Program-made: the position numbers and the translations under genes
The notes under the pieces: generated by a model
What the model saw: the letters and a program-made list of their open reading frames with translations, nothing else
Databases searched by the model: none
What the model was told of the DNA's origin: nothing
In this document: one piece after another, positions 24,001 through 36,367 of the stretch
Position numbering within the stretch: the stretch's first letter is position 1
Layout: each line of letters begins with the position of its first letter
Assembly: GCA_013396635.1 (NCBI GenBank)
Contig: WBMW01000009.1
Coordinates: 96,630-160,629, forward strand
Direction of reading: 5' to 3'
Origin: Penelope pileata
Taxonomy: Eukaryota; Chordata; Aves; Galliformes; Cracidae
DNA length: 64,000 bases

Positions 24001-26722
24001 CCTTCTGTTCACAGAGCTACAGTCTGAGCTCCTTCTCTCCACCTTCACCCCCAGGTTGGCTTTTCCCCAGCTGGGACATGGGTGGAGGTGTTAGGCTAGC
24101 TCAAAGACCACGATGGAAATGGATGGTGGAGTCACCATCCCTGGAGGTGTTCAAGAAAAGGGTGAATGTGGCACTGAGGGACACAGTCAGTGGTATGGTG
24201 GGAATGGGTTGGTGGTTGGACTGGATGACCTTAGAGGTCTTTTCCAACCTTAATGATTCTGTGATTCTGTGAAATAGCGAGGACTAGCAGACAACCCCCT
24301 CCCCGCAGGCTTGTTGCTGGAGCATCAGCGGTGAAGCTTTCCTCTGCAGCAGAATGAGCCACCCTGAGCAGTGCAACCATTAGGCCCTACTTGCAATTGG
24401 TTTATCTCTCATGGACATTTAATGAGGGCCACGGGGATGCTGTAGGAGCATTACACAATGAAAGCTTCGCGTCGGACCAAAGCCCTGTGCACACGGAGGT
24501 TCCTGCATGGCCATCCAGATGGAGAAGGACACTTGTCCTACCATACAGCAGTGCTGCGGAGGAGCCAGGGGAAGGGAGAGCTGTCACAGCCCCTTGGCAA
24601 CCATAGGGTCACAGAGCCACAGAACATCCAGAGTTGGAAGCAACCCATGAGGACCATTGAGTCCAAGTCATGCAAGTTCCAAGTGGCTCATCCCAGCCGG
24701 ACTGAGCCCCCTGGAAATGCCATTAAATGGGAACTGGGAAGGAAGACATCGCCCCATCGGGGGTTTGTTCAGTGGCAGCAGCCACTCAACCTGAACTTAT
24801 TCAACCCATCGGCATGGCGTGGGCAGAGCCCAGCGTCACAGCAGCCACAAAGGAACTCTCCTTTGGCCCTTTGTGCCCATGGCATTGTTCCACACAGCCA
24901 GGAAAAGAGGAAACCCAGCGCCTGCATGGCCAGCCCTGATAAGGGGAAACATTCCCTACGTCCTCAGCAGCTGCTCTGGCCCTGCAGGGAGCACACGGGC
25001 TTCCCCATGCCTGCAGGGAGGGGGACAACCCTGTCCCCAGCCCAGAGGGGCAGGTGGGAAGCACTCCAGGCTGGGCTCAGGGCTTGGCAGCCTGCAGCTG
25101 CTGCAGCTTTCAGCAGGCAGTGATCCAAGGCTTTGCAATTGCTTTGCACTGGTTATAGCCACAGAGGAGCAAGGAGGGGACAGCCATGTGGCAGGCAAAC
25201 AGGGTGGGAGCAGCTCCTTATCCTAAGCAGGACTGTTCCCCCTTCTTGTTGCACGGGTGCCATGGCTCTCTCCAAGAGTTCCTGTGACTGTCAGCCAAAT
25301 GCCTCCATCTGTACGGGAAGGAGAGGCAGGAGAGCCGCCCAGGGGACGCCTCCACACTCAGGCTGCCACCTGCTCACCCTGAACATCCTCCTGGCATCCC
25401 ACCAGTCTGGCTCTACCCCAGCCCAGGGAAGAGCTGGAGGGACAAAGAGGCAGCCAGGCTGACAGAAGGAAAAAAAAAAAAANAGCATAGGAGAGAAAAA
25501 GTGTAAAAGAACAGCCATTAAAAAAGCCAGACAAAAAAAGGACGCCTATGCCTTAGAAAGAAATTTGGGATAACATCCAACAGAATTAGAAAGAGGAGAA
25601 AGTGGGGGAACCAGTCTGGCCCTGAGTTGGTTAGGCCCAGTTAAAGGTTGCTTCACCAGGGTTATTTGAACTTCGGTGTAATTAAATCAGATGCAAATGC
25701 TAATGGTAGTTCCCAAGCCAGATGTGAACTAATATTCCAGCCTGCAGGCAAAGAGGGATGTTAGAAGCAACCTCCAAGAACTGGGGTGCTGGGATCCGGC
25801 ACGAGCGGCTTGGCTTGAGCACGGAGGAGGCTACAGCCTGAAGCCAGGGGCAGGCAGCAGGCAGCATCCAGCGCGTGCTCGGGCTGCAAGCACAGCCCCA
25901 GGGCTGGTCCCATGGCCGTGCCAATGGCACAGCCCAGGGCGGGTGTCTGTGAGGTGCCACAAGCATCTGCACAGCTGCCCCAGTGACAAAATGCAAGAAA
26001 ACCCATGTCTTGCTAAATGGTTAAAGTAGGCAAAGGCAAACAAAGCACAGTGCCAAGACACTGCCATTCTATAACAGCTGTTATAGAGTCTCTGGTGCAC
26101 AGCCTAAGCAATTACCCCTAATTAAACGTTCCTGCAGCTGGGTGAGCAGCCACGTCTGCAAGCTGCTGGTGAAGCCAAGCCTGGAGACGCCAGGACCCGC
26201 CAGGGCCATGGCAGGACAGCAGTGCCTGGAGAAGCACCACACGCCCTGATAAAACACCAGGCTGAGAAAAGCTACAGACAGAACCAAAACTCTTACAAAG
26301 ATGCACTTGTACCCAGTTAAACTCAGTTTGCTGTTGGGTTTTGTTGGATCACACTGTGCTTTTTAGTTGTCGCAATTCCTCAGAAAACGCGGCTCTGCAC
26401 AACTGTGGTTCTGAACAATGACCCAAGGGACGAAGGGACCATGAGTAAAGGAGCTGCTCAGGGGGATGCCCGAGGCCCAGCCCATGCTGCAGGACTCACC
26501 CAGCCGCAGCAGGATGGCAGACACCTCGGCCAGCTTGCCGCCAGGCACCGGTGCGTTGTGCTCGGGTTTGCTCCAGCTGACGCCCGCCCGGATCAGCCTC
26601 GAGTTGATGTAGTCCCTGCAGAGAGCCTTGGCTTGGGACACGAGCTCCTTGTCGGTGGGGGACCTGTCAAAAACCTCCATCACCTCCGCGGCAAAGACTG
26701 AGGAGCGGCGCAGCACCTCCAT
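14952..26722 (-). CDS. BOK: BOK, BCL-2-related ovarian killer (four coding exons)
   Basis: BOK is a multidomain pro-apoptotic BCL-2-family protein of ER, Golgi and mitochondrial membranes. It can permeabilise the outer mitochondrial membrane independently of BAX and BAK. The coding exons are 26722-26500, 23652-23524, 19376-19213 and 15077-14952. Joined, they give 213 codons plus stop; human BOK has 212. The start MEVLRRSSVFAAE matches the human N-terminus. The BH3 region (KLAEVSAILLRLGDELE) spans the exon 1/2 junction, BH1 is ITWGKVVSLYAVAAGLAVD, BH2 follows GGW at the exon 3/4 junction, and a hydrophobic tail ends FFVLLPER. One residue is inserted near PVPGGKLAE relative to human. All splice sites are GT..AG and phases agree. 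STK25 next door in divergent orientation matches human 2q37.3. Confidence 0.97.
15078..19212 (-). other. BOK: BOK intron 3
   Basis: This 4.1-kb intron has no coding sequence that I can support. A block at 16785-16950 looks like a possible regulatory element and is listed separately. Confidence 0.8.
16785..16950. promoter_or_regulatory. Candidate intronic regulatory block
   Basis: An AT-rich block sits in otherwise GC-rich intron. It contains two GATA-type sites (CAGATAAGG near 16809, CTGATAAGC near 16878), TTAATTAAA and TTAATTATTCATTG homeodomain-type cores, and ATTGTGATCC. Clustering of such sites is typical of conserved non-coding elements, but no conservation data are available here. Confidence 0.25.
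19213..19376 (-). CDS. BOK: BOK coding exon 3
   Basis: This exon encodes (G)ITWGKVVSLYAVAAGLAVD through LKRRGGW. It holds BH1 with the conserved WGK and the central hydrophobic helix of the BCL-2 fold. The acceptor is TTTCCCCAG, the donor is GTAAGAAG, and the length of 164 bases keeps the frame. Confidence 0.97.
19377..23523 (-). other. BOK: BOK intron 2
   Basis: This 4.1-kb intron contains a G-rich run with an ambiguous base at 20161-20190 and no coding exon that I can support. Several open frames are chance GC-rich frames. Confidence 0.8.
20165..20188. repeat. G-rich run with ambiguous base
   Basis: Runs of six or more G separated by A or C are followed by an N at 20185. The run could form a G-quadruplex, and the N suggests a sequencing problem in the homopolymer. 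Confidence 0.6.
23524..23652 (-). CDS. BOK: BOK coding exon 2
   Basis: This exon encodes (G)DELEYIRPNVYRNIARQLNI and onward to TDAFLAVAAQIFTA. It completes the BH3 helix with the conserved GDELE. The acceptor is CTTGTTTGCAG and the donor is GTACCGTG. The 129-base length links phase 1 to phase 1. Confidence 0.97.
24070..24272 (+). mobile_element. CR1 LINE 3' end
   Basis: Plus-oriented CR1 blocks include TCACCATCCCTGGAGGTGTT, GGACTGGATGACCTTAGAGG and TCTTTTCCAACCTTAATGA, ending in ATTCTGTGATTCTGTG. This is the diagnostic CR1 3' terminus. Confidence 0.93.
24604..24680 (-). mobile_element. CR1 LINE short fragment, reverse
   Basis: AGGGTCACAGAGCCACAGAA is followed by GTTGGAAGCAACCCATGAGG and ACCATTGAGTCCAA, which resembles the same reversed CR1 3' end as the copy near 9585. 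Confidence 0.75.
25470..25483. repeat. Poly-A run with ambiguous base
   Basis: A run of about 14 A ends in an N at 25483, in BOK intron 1. Confidence 0.6.
26500..26722 (-). CDS. BOK: BOK coding exon 1 with start codon
   Basis: This exon encodes 74 residues from MEVLRRSSVFAAEVMEVFDR to AEVSAILLRL plus the first base of a glycine codon, and ends at GTGAGT. The start is chosen because it matches the conserved BOK N-terminus. A plausible 3' splice site (CTGCTCCCGCAG, exon from 26765) lies 43 bases upstream, so the mRNA probably begins in an upstream non-coding exon as in mammals. Confidence 0.96.
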
Positions 26723-26765
26723 CCCTGGCGGCTGAGCCCCCTGGCTCCGGGCTGGGCTGTGGGGT
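26723..26765 (-). other. BOK: BOK 5' UTR portion of the first coding exon
   Basis: The segment lies between a possible acceptor at 26766-26768 and the start codon. It is GC-rich. The splice site is inferred from sequence only. Confidence 0.4.
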
Positions 26766-27689
26766 CTGCGGGAGCAGGCAGCGACCTGTGGGGCTTTGAT
26801 CCGTCACAGCTCCCAGCAGCTGCTCTCCAGAGGATGGTCATCCATTGCACCTGGTGAAGGAGAGCATCTGTAAGTTCTCCAGAGCCACAAAGATGTACAT
26901 TCGAAGCCCAGGTATTATGCCATATAGCTCCACTAATGTTGGTAGCATCACATCAGCAGGAGCGGCTGTGCCTCCCGTCCCCAGCTGCTCTGCCTCCTGC
27001 CAGCAGCGTGGCCCACAGCAGGGCTGTGGCTTCCAGCCACCGAGGGGTTCTCCTTTTCCCCTTCACACTCAGCAGCCCTGGAATCACACTTCAGACAGAC
27101 TGGATGCTCAGACACGGAAACAATGCACAGAATGCGTCGGCAGCCTCAGCTTGTTTCAATTAAACTGGAAAAAGACCTGAATCCCAACACAGCAGCCCCA
27201 GCCAGAGGCAGGCAGACGCTCCAGCACAGTGGGGCATGGAGCTAAAGGAATGGCATTAGTGCACGGCACAGGAACGGGGCACACTGGATGTCCCGCTGCT
27301 CCTTAGTGGTGACAGAGCACCGAGTCCTCACCACGTTCTCAGTGCAGGTTTTGGTTTGCAGCTTTCTCTGTTTTAAAGCAACATGCCTACTACTACGCCA
27401 AATGCTTTAGCAACAGCAGAGAGAGCAAAACAGAGAAGCAGATTCTAAAAGAAGTTTCCAGGTGTGAATGCCTGTAGAGAAAGCTCAGAGTTCCTCCACT
27501 CACCTGAGTTCATCCCTAGGTCCGACCTTCTGACCCAGCACTGCTCCCAAAAGCAGAGCCCAAGGACTCAGCCCGGGGTCAGCACGTGTATTCCTCAGCC
27601 CCCAGCTGCAGACAGCTCCTCACAATAACGAATTTCAAACTAAACAGAGCCAGTTACTTTTGCTCTTCCCAAAGGAAAACATACATACC

Positions 27690-28170
27690 CCCCACGTTGT
27701 CCCCCTCGGTGCCTCCGGCTGCGGCTGGGCTGGTGCTTCTCCGGCAGAGCCCTGCGATGGGTTCAGGGCTCGGAGGATGTGGCGGTCCCACTGTGTCCCC
27801 GCTGTGCCCCCCTCCCCATCTCCCTCAGCCCCGCATCCCGCCCGAGAGCCCCGGGGCTCGCGGCGCTGCTTTTAAGGGACCCAGAGGCAGAGGAAAGCTT
27901 CTAGCTTTAGCCTTGTAAGGAAGATGCAATAACTGGGAGGTGGGGTTGCGGGAGCCGGAGAGCTGCGCTTCCTCCTCCCCTCGCTGAGCTCTTAAGGAGG
28001 TTCTCTGCAGCGAGGGTGTGATGTCGGGAGCTGCTGCCCAGCCGAGCAGGGAGCGTTGGGTGCTCTGCTGAAACAGGAGGGGAACGGGATGCTGCAGCCA
28101 TCGCTGGGTCCTAAGCGATGGAGATGGGCAGAGAGCCGCGGGCAGGGCGAGAGCAGGCGGGGCTGGCATC
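27690..28170 (-). promoter_or_regulatory. BOK: CpG-rich probable BOK promoter
   Basis: CpG dinucleotides and G+C are locally high compared with flanking DNA. The block lies about 1 kb upstream of the BOK start codon. On the minus strand a CTTAAAAGC TATA-like sequence near 27870 is followed by GC-rich DNA. No initiation site can be fixed. Confidence 0.35.
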
Positions 28171-28430
28171 CCCGGGCTGCTTAAGCACAATGGAACCCAC
28201 AATGGTTCGTCCAGACTGAACTCTTTGCCTGTTTCACTTCAATGTGTTGTGAAAACTAACATACAAATTTTAAGGAAAGCATTTTAATTGGTTCCAATGT
28301 ATTCAGAAGTTCATTTCAACCTCTGCTTCCCGTTGCATGCTCATTGTATTAATGCCACGATTCTCTGTGCGTGCGATAACATTGCGACCCAATACATCAC
28401 ATACAAATGTTGGCTTTTTTGTTGTTGTTA

Positions 28431-28690
28431 CAGAATTGCAGAATCGTAGAATCATTAATGTTGGAGAAGACCTCCGAGATCACCAGGTCCAACCCCAACT
28501 CACACCCCCTGACCATGTCCCTCCGTGCCACATCTCCACGGTTCCTGAACACCTCCAGGGACGGTGACTCCACCTCTCCCTGGGCAGCTGTGCCAGCACC
28601 TGAGCACTCTTTCAGAGAAGTAATGTTTCCTGCAGAAAAGAATTTCCACCAGCCCAAACACGAATACTCCCCAAGACACAAGAATTTGTA
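28431..28690 (-). mobile_element. CR1 LINE fragment, reverse
   Basis: It begins CAGAATTGCAGAATCGTAGA, continues GTTGGAGAAGACCTCCGAGA, then carries the reversed CCATGTCCCTCCGTGCCACA and GGGACGGTGACTCCACC blocks and the upstream CCCTGGGCAGC block. It is a clear avian CR1 3' region. Confidence 0.93.
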
Positions 28691-31600
28691 GATTCATGAG
28701 GAAATTTCATCCTTTCCTCTACCCTTCCTCACATTTGGATACAGTCACTACAGACAGAGACCTGCCTGGAATCACAGCTGCACAGACCCCGTGCTGCTGC
28801 CTGTCGCTAGCCCACACCTCTGCAGAACGCAGCCCATGGTCTCCTGGAAAACCACATTTTTGCCTTTGCAATTCTAACGGCTGAAAATTCATTAAAAATG
28901 TTGTCTAAGCTTCCTGCAGCAGCTGCCAGCTTGGAACAGAAGTCCTATTTAAACTGCTCCTATTCAGCAGAGCCCTGAAACAAAGATGAGGGCTTAAATA
29001 TCAGCGTCACTGAACTAATGGTAATGTTTGCCAGAATTCTGCCAAATGCACGGGTGTCACAGAGCCTCCCTGCTCTGCTCAGTGCCAGCCCCATCCCACG
29101 CGTTCCCTGCCCGCCTGCCAGCACCCCCAGCTCCCACCCTGCAGCGTGAGTCAAACAGCAGAGACGTGGAGGCTGGGGGTATCGGACCCAGCTTTGTAGA
29201 AGGGAAAAAGAAACAAAAAACGCCCAGTGCATGCTATTCTACTCGATGACATTCTAATGTATTCTGTGCACTGAAATATAGCTTCACCCCAAAAGATGCC
29301 TCTCCAGGTAATCATACATGGAAGCACAGCACACACTGCTCAGCTGATCCCAGGAGAACAGTGCTGCAGCCCGAGGAGCTGAGTGCCAGCTGAGCTCCTT
29401 TTTCCATAGCACACTTAGGCTGCAACATTTAGCAGGTAAATGTATGCTGGGAAATCCCTTGTGGCATAGGAGCATCAGGAAATGGCTCAGAAATGCTTAT
29501 GTCACTCCAAAACACTGCTCCCAGCGTAGGTGGGATGGCACGGCAGCGTTTTGCCTGCAGCGGGCTCCGAGCCACAGCTCCTGCCTATCTCAGATGAGGG
29601 AGGAAGAGCTTGGAGCACTCATTTCCTAAAACAGGAGCACGAAGGAGACGGGACTACGCCGTGCAGAACATCACCTGGAGGTGAGCCCTGGAGAAACCAC
29701 ATCAGCGAGAAGGCAGCAACAGTCTCAGCATATCCATGGGCTGACATGGTTCAGCCATTAGGGAAGCAAGCCTGGGAAGAGCCTTCCAACAGCTCCCGAG
29801 GAGGCTGAGCAGCCAGCAGGTTTAAGCACACAAAGCTCAGGGAAGGGTCTGCACAACATGGTTTCCTGTGGCAGCACAGTGCAAACCTGGGTGACTTGGA
29901 GGCTGTTCTGGAAACAGAACAGAACCAAAGCCTTCTACCCAGCCATCCCTACACCTCCTGTGCTATCTCAGCCAGTGTCACCACACCATCCTCCCCCCAC
30001 TGCCTCTTCCTGCCTAATTTTGGCAGCATCACTTGGATTCTGTGTTTGCAAAGTGGTCCCTTACCGCTGTGAATGCACCTATGGCGTCAGGCTGCAGGGC
30101 CACATGGGGAACCAGCAGGAGCAACGGGGAGATGAGAAGAAACTGCTCTTTTTATGCAGAAATATTTTGCCAGCTGCAACAGGAAAACAATACATGGAAG
30201 CAGCAGCATAATGGGACCCAAGGAAAACACTGAGGTTTTTTGAACCTTCCCCTGGAACCCAAGCAGCTATGTACACGACTTGTGTGATGGGATCACCCTG
30301 GAGCACCACTGGACTGGGGTACAACCACCCTGAACGGGGAACCAGCACGAACTGCCATTAGCAAGCAGTGCACTGAGCTGAATCCCAGCACATCTCCAGC
30401 TGAATCTCGCTCTGGAAATGTTTCCCAAGAGGAGCACAACCAAGCACTGCTACTCGGGTATTGAGCCAGGAGCTGCCCACTGTACAAGAGCAGCTCCTCG
30501 CTGTTGCTCAGCAGACACAGCTTCATTTCTTAACACAAATACAATATTTACATACCATAGCGCTAAAACAGAAAAAGCAGAAGGCACCTAACGAGGTCAC
30601 TATCCCCAAGAGAGCAAAGAGGATTTTCCCCTTTCGGTCTCTAAGCCACAATGGCAGAGGATGAGCCTTGGCCCCGCTGTGGCGACCGATGGCCCACCAG
30701 GATGGGAACCAGTCCACATTTCCATGCAGGGATGCACACACAGACAGCTGGAGACAGGCAGGTGCTTCTGCCTGTACCGACCCTGCAATCTCAGGAGCCT
30801 GAATGGGTGCAGGCGTGCTGCACTGGCTCAGCAGCATTTATGAGCTCTGACGCACGTATCTGCTGCCTGGAGACACGTGCCGGGGCACAGCCGTGTCCTA
30901 CACAGGCAAATGGAGCACTGGATCTGATAACGAGTGGGGAGTCTCTGCCCTGCACACGTCTGCATGCCCTAAACATGCCCTGAAGTATTTCTGCATACTC
31001 AGGATGTAGCCCTGCTTTTAGCTGATGTTACTGACGTTCAGAAAGGCTCTTCAGCCTCAGCCCCTAGTGCTGGGCAGGGCAGCAAAACGAAACCACGTCA
31101 GGTGTCCATGAAACCACAGCCACACTGTCATTTCTGCACACAGAAACGCAGCTGTGGCGATGTGGAGCTGCCAATCCACTGCACGAGGCAGAAGAATGCT
31201 GCCAGAAGGCACTCACCAGAGCCTTCTGCAGGAGCAGGGATTGCTCACCATGTACGGGTTTCAGAGTGCTTCGGAGATCACAGCTTTCACGTGTTGTGAT
31301 GGGAAAGGCTTTAATTTAAGGAACAAAACAAAGAGATGGCAACTTCTTGTTATCTGACACTGAGCTATCCCCATCAGTTACAGAGAACAGCCAGGACAAA
31401 GCCATCTCCTCCTCCTGGCAGAAGCGTGAGCTTGATCAGGTGAGCATCCAAAGCAAGCTTAGCTTACATGTGTTGGCTTTGGATTCCAGAATTTCCCTTA
31501 CTTGGACTTGGAAAGCTTTGGGTGAGAGTATTTACCTCCCTCTGAGGTAAACCTCTGCCCGCACCCAGCGCCCATCAGCTCCCAGCACCGTGCATCAGCA

Positions 31601-32879
31601 GGACAGCAGCTGCCCAGGTGCCACTGCCGACGATGTGCAGGGCGGGCCCACTTCTGACAACGCGCTTCAAGTCAGTTTTAATCGTATTTAGGAATCAGCA
31701 AGCAGGAAACCTCGTTTGAGGTCACTGATTTTAATCTGGTTTTACATTTGTTTTTAAGAAAGGGTGAGTCTCCGTGACTTGCAGGAACCAAGACCTGTTT
31801 GTTTGCAATGAGCACGGCTCAACGCGACATTTTCCTTCTCAGCTACAAAGGAGGAAAATGGTGTGTACTAAAGCAATTCCACAGCTGATACAAATGAGAG
31901 ATCTGAATGTAGCCGGGGTGTTCAGCATGTGGTGTTCTACCTAGCGGGCTATTTGTGCTCCGTGTTATGGTGAACGCCTCTTCAAAGAGCGATCCAAATG
32001 CAATTAGAGATAAATAGAAACAAACGATGTCTTTATGTGCCAAATTAAAAGAGCAAACACGGCTTGAAAAGGCTTTTAGAATGCATAAAAGCACCTGAGA
32101 CAAAACAAAACAAAAGAAAGAACGCGTTTTATTCAGCTACTGAACTGAGTCAGCTGTTGAAATGAATAAGCAGCTTGGGACACCAATGGCCTTTTTTGGG
32201 ATGGCGTCAAAACTTGAGAGAAGTCCTTCTCATTGAGCTAGAGAGTTCGCCACTTGATTACAATGATCCAGACAGGTAGGGGGAAAATGTGCTCCTGCTG
32301 GGCCAGGAGAACCGCTTTGCACAAACAGCCTGAAGAGCAGCCGCAGCGCGGGCTCCTTGTGCTTTCCAAGTGTGTACATCAGCGTTAATGCTTTTCATCC
32401 AGCAGAGAAAGGGCTTACAGATTTCCTTACCTACATCAATACACTATAACTGCACTAACAGCTCCCTGCAGAGCTGTGCTCAGCTCAAATCTGCAGTCTG
32501 CAGCCAGCAGGGACTGATCAGCGAAACCAGAATGAGGGGAAGTGTTTTCAAGGAATGAGGTAGAAACGCCTGAAACTGCAGTTCTGGGGAAGGGAGGTAT
32601 CTCATTCAAGGGACTGATTTCAGCCAAAGCGCACAGAGGAAGTTTCAGACGCAGCGAATGCTTCAGGAGCTGCAAGTGAATGGTTATTTGTTCTGCAGGA
32701 GGGAGACGGTGTTGCTTAACATCATCCTCCGGGGAAAAGACACTGTGAAAAAAGCCACGCGCAGTCAGAGCACACGGGCAACAGCAGCAGAGAGCAGCAA
32801 GCAGTGTGCACCCTCCTGAGCAGGGAGCACACCCGGCTGCACGGCTTTCTGCAGCTGGAGCAGCCCGCACATCTCTTGG

Positions 32880-32913
32880 AGGCAGACAGACAGACAGACA
32901 GGCAGGCAGACAC
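32880..32913. repeat. (GACA)n/(GGCA)n microsatellite
   Basis: About eight 4-bp units of CAGA/CAGG run head to tail. Confidence 0.8.
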
Positions 32914-35900
32914 TGCTCAGCCTTGCGTGCTTCCTGCCGAACATTTGTGGTTTAAGGGACAGAGGTGCCCCGCTGGCAGAAGCAAAACAGGGGGATGTTC
33001 AGCATGAGTCATTTAACAGGCAGAGCTTCACCATTTAAAAGAAGTGGAAGGTGCTTACTCAGGGTTATTGGAGAAAAATCAGCTTGACCCAGACCTGCCC
33101 AGCGTCCGTGCACTACAGCTCTTGCACGCTCCCCAAGTGCAGCTCCACCCCACACCTGATGTCTCATTTCCTGGCAACCAGAGACGAGGACAGAAGCCAA
33201 CACAGCAGCACGCTCCTTGCTGGCACTAACACACGCCCAATATTCTGTTAGGAGAAATGTATCTTTGGGATTTAAGAATTTCATTTCTAGAAGAAGCCAT
33301 GAGATCAGGCCACTGCAGCGTGTGAGACTGATGAAGTAACTTGCCTGAATTATCACTGAACTCACAGAAATCCATGGCCCAGAGCTGTCAAGGGTAGTTA
33401 ACAGCAGTAAATGGTTAATGGCAGTTTTGGCTCAGGCAGCAAAGGATGAGGAAGTTTTTATAAATGAACAGAATTTTGATGCTGGCATCAAGCCCCACAC
33501 CAGAAAGATGCATAAGGGAGTAGGTAGCTTTGCAACTTCTTGTTATACAAGACAGAAAAGTCTTCTCAAAATCCTAATTGGAGAAACGATGCACTCAATC
33601 AGTTTCATTTTGTGAATCTTCTGTTTAAAAACGTTTCTGGACAAACACAAGCAAAGAGCCTTTCCTTAACAAAACATGGATGGCGAGGTTTCCCTTCCAC
33701 ACACAATCTTCGATATGCACCACAGGAGCTCGTTTCCCAGAACACATAATTCTGAGCATTCAGTTTTATTTAGTGCTGTATCTTGGTTTACTGGCATGAA
33801 AAGCATGGAGAAGGGGCCACAGGCATCTCGGAAGGGTGGCTGAAGCTGTCGCTGGGATTGCAGAGCTCTCTATAAACCCAAGGATGACTGCACTGTGGTT
33901 CTATCAGAATTACAGCTGAGCACTCTGCTCCTGGTGTGGGGGTCGGAAAGCAGCAGCTTGGCCCATCTGCACAGGTTCTTTCCCCCCTGATTCTGGCTGG
34001 TGTTATCTCTTTGTCCTCCTTTTCCACAGTGAACAACTCCAAATGGATTCATCCAAGAACTCCAATCTACAAGCAGGTAGGGAACGAAAGCACTATCAGT
34101 TCCAGCAGAGCACTTTGCTCTGTTTCAGAGAGCAGACACACTCATTTCCATAGCTGTGCCATCACTCCAGACCAGATTGTCTCTTCAAGTGCTCAGCGAG
34201 CGCCAGCTCCATCCCCAGGCAGGTGCTGGCTGCCGGGCAGTCTATCCCTTATCTCTGGCTCTGCCATCCACTCAGTCAAGCAGGGTCCACCCTGGAGTCA
34301 CCCACCATCAGCACATAACTTCCAGGGCAGTCAGAAGAGAGCAGCTGGGAAGACAAAGCCTCCCTGAAGAGACATCAGCCGTACCCATCCCTGCCTCAGC
34401 GCAGCACAGACGGCTGCAAGGGTTTAGGATTCAGCCTCATCAGCTGTTTTCTACCAGTGCACAGGAACATGGTTTGGAAGAACAAGTACTGCATGCTCTC
34501 AGCTTGGAAGAAGCCTGGTTTAATTCAAGGATTAGTCACTGGGAGGGAAGGGATGCTGAGCCAACGGGGGAGGCAGCTGCGCTTCTGCTTATTCCACTTT
34601 GCCAGCAGAACTGGGAGATAAAGGCTCTTTTCTTTGCTGAACACTCAAGACAGACTTAAGAGCCATAATGTCAGCAGGGAAAGAGAGCCCCATGCAGTCA
34701 GTACTGCAAGATCTGTGGTGACACCATCTGCAGGCAGGAACAAGGGTACTTGAGCTCTAACAGTCTCTGTTCAGCCGAGGACCTCAGGAAGGGCTATCAG
34801 AGCACGTGGATCTCTGCAGCACTAGCTTAGTCTGCTCAGACTTGTTAGCGACAGGTTCCTCTTTAAATTCATCCTTGCATCTCCTACAAGAAGCAAAGTT
34901 TAAGCCTGGAGAAGCCCACGACTGCCAGCACAAAGCTTTATGCCCACCAGTGGCCGTGGTGCACCCGGGTGAAGCAGAGCTCACCAGCCCTATGCCTCAC
35001 ACCGCAGGGACGAGCACTTCAGATGAGGAGCACTCTCTTCTACTGCTTTGCTTGGCTAAATTCAGGAAAGAGGCTCGCTGCTGTAGTTCAAAACCTTCAC
35101 CTAAAAGAAGGCTGAAGGAGAAGAACACCCCTGTTTAACACTGTCAACATAGCTTGCAAGTTCAGGCAGAGGCCCTTTTGGCATGGGCTTGCCTAGCATC
35201 TGCTATACAGAAGCTCAGTGGCCAAGCCCAGACACCAGCCATAAACCACAGCGAGGAGGAAAACTGCTGGCAAAGCCCAGCTCTCGCTTCCCTCTGTACA
35301 ATTGCATTCTGTCCTAGGGTTTGGAAGCTCGTCCCGGGGCTGGGCAAAAGTACATACACTGAGAGAATGACAAATCCAACAAGTTTTTCCTTTCCTTCTC
35401 TAGTTTTGCTGCTTAACTGCCTAACGCAGTAACAGTGCTGTTCTGCCCAGCTCATCTCCAGAAGCACAGTGCAGAAAAGCACTTCAGCCTCTCAGTGTGC
35501 TCCTGCAGCTACAACTGGCTCCTGCTGGAGCAAGCTCTGCAGTGTCCAGTTATCCTGCTGCACTTCTCACAGAGAAGTTGTAACCCACCTGACCTGCTAA
35601 GTGCCCGGCCTCGGGGGACAGCATGCCACCCCTCGCCCTCTAGTCCCCCTAGCACTTAGCCCCTCACCCTGCAAGGCCAGCTGCAGTGCTTGGTTACTCT
35701 TGGAAGCACCACCACTTCTCCAGCAGTGATCCATGCAGAAAACGAAGCATTTTAGCCAGCAGGAATGGAGCAGCCCTGGGGTTTGGCAGGGCTGGGTGCT
35801 ACTTGCTGCTTTCCCGCAAGCGGCACGGGGCTGCAATCCGTGGTTGCCACCTGGTGGCAGCGACAAAACAACAACAAAAGCAGAAACCTCGTGGTTTGCT

Positions 35901-36094
35901 TCAGAAACCTACTGGCCAGACCTGAGAGCTCCCAGACAGCACATCTGCCTGGCAAGGGCACTGGAGCTTCTCGAGGTACCAGACAACATAAATCTGGGTG
36001 GCCACCTCTGTGGGTTTGGAGCAATCCATACAGAAGAAGATCTATCAGTGCTTGAACCAACCACAAACAGACTCCTTGGAAGAGTTTCATAAGC

Positions 36095-36367
36095 CAGAGC
36101 AGGTTGAGTTGTAGAGGATGAGAGGGAATGGCCTCAAGTTGTGCCAGGGAAGGTTCAGGTTGGAAATTAGGAAAAATTTCTTCTCAGAAAGAGTGGTCAG
36201 GCACTGGCACAGCTGCCCAGGGAGCGGAGGAGTCACTGTCACGGGAGGTGTTTGAGAAACGTGGAGATGTGGCACTGAGGGACATGGTCAGTGGGCATGG
36301 TGGGAGGGGAGGGGCTGGACTGGGTGATCTTAGAGGTCTCTTCCAACTGTAACGATTCTGTGATTCA
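36095..36367 (+). mobile_element. CR1 LINE 3' end
   Basis: Plus-oriented CR1 blocks include GGTTCAGGTTGGAAATTAGG, TTTCTTCTCAGAAAGAGTGG, GGCACTGGCACAGCTGCCCA and GGGTGATCTTAGAGGTCTCT, ending CGATTCTGTGATTC. Confidence 0.94.

Larger units (their letters stand above)
23653..26499 (-). other. BOK: BOK intron 1 of the coding region
   Basis: This 2.8-kb intron contains two CR1 fragments (24070-24272 and 24604-24680) and a poly-A run with an ambiguous base at 25483. No coding exon is visible. Confidence 0.8.

Noticed and set aside
24458..25123. 221-codon plus-strand frame in BOK intron 1
   Set aside because: It overlaps a CR1 fragment, has low-complexity composition and lacks any domain or splice context.
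32880..32913. CRISPR-like short repeats
   Set aside because: They are a 4-bp microsatellite without spacers, in vertebrate DNA.
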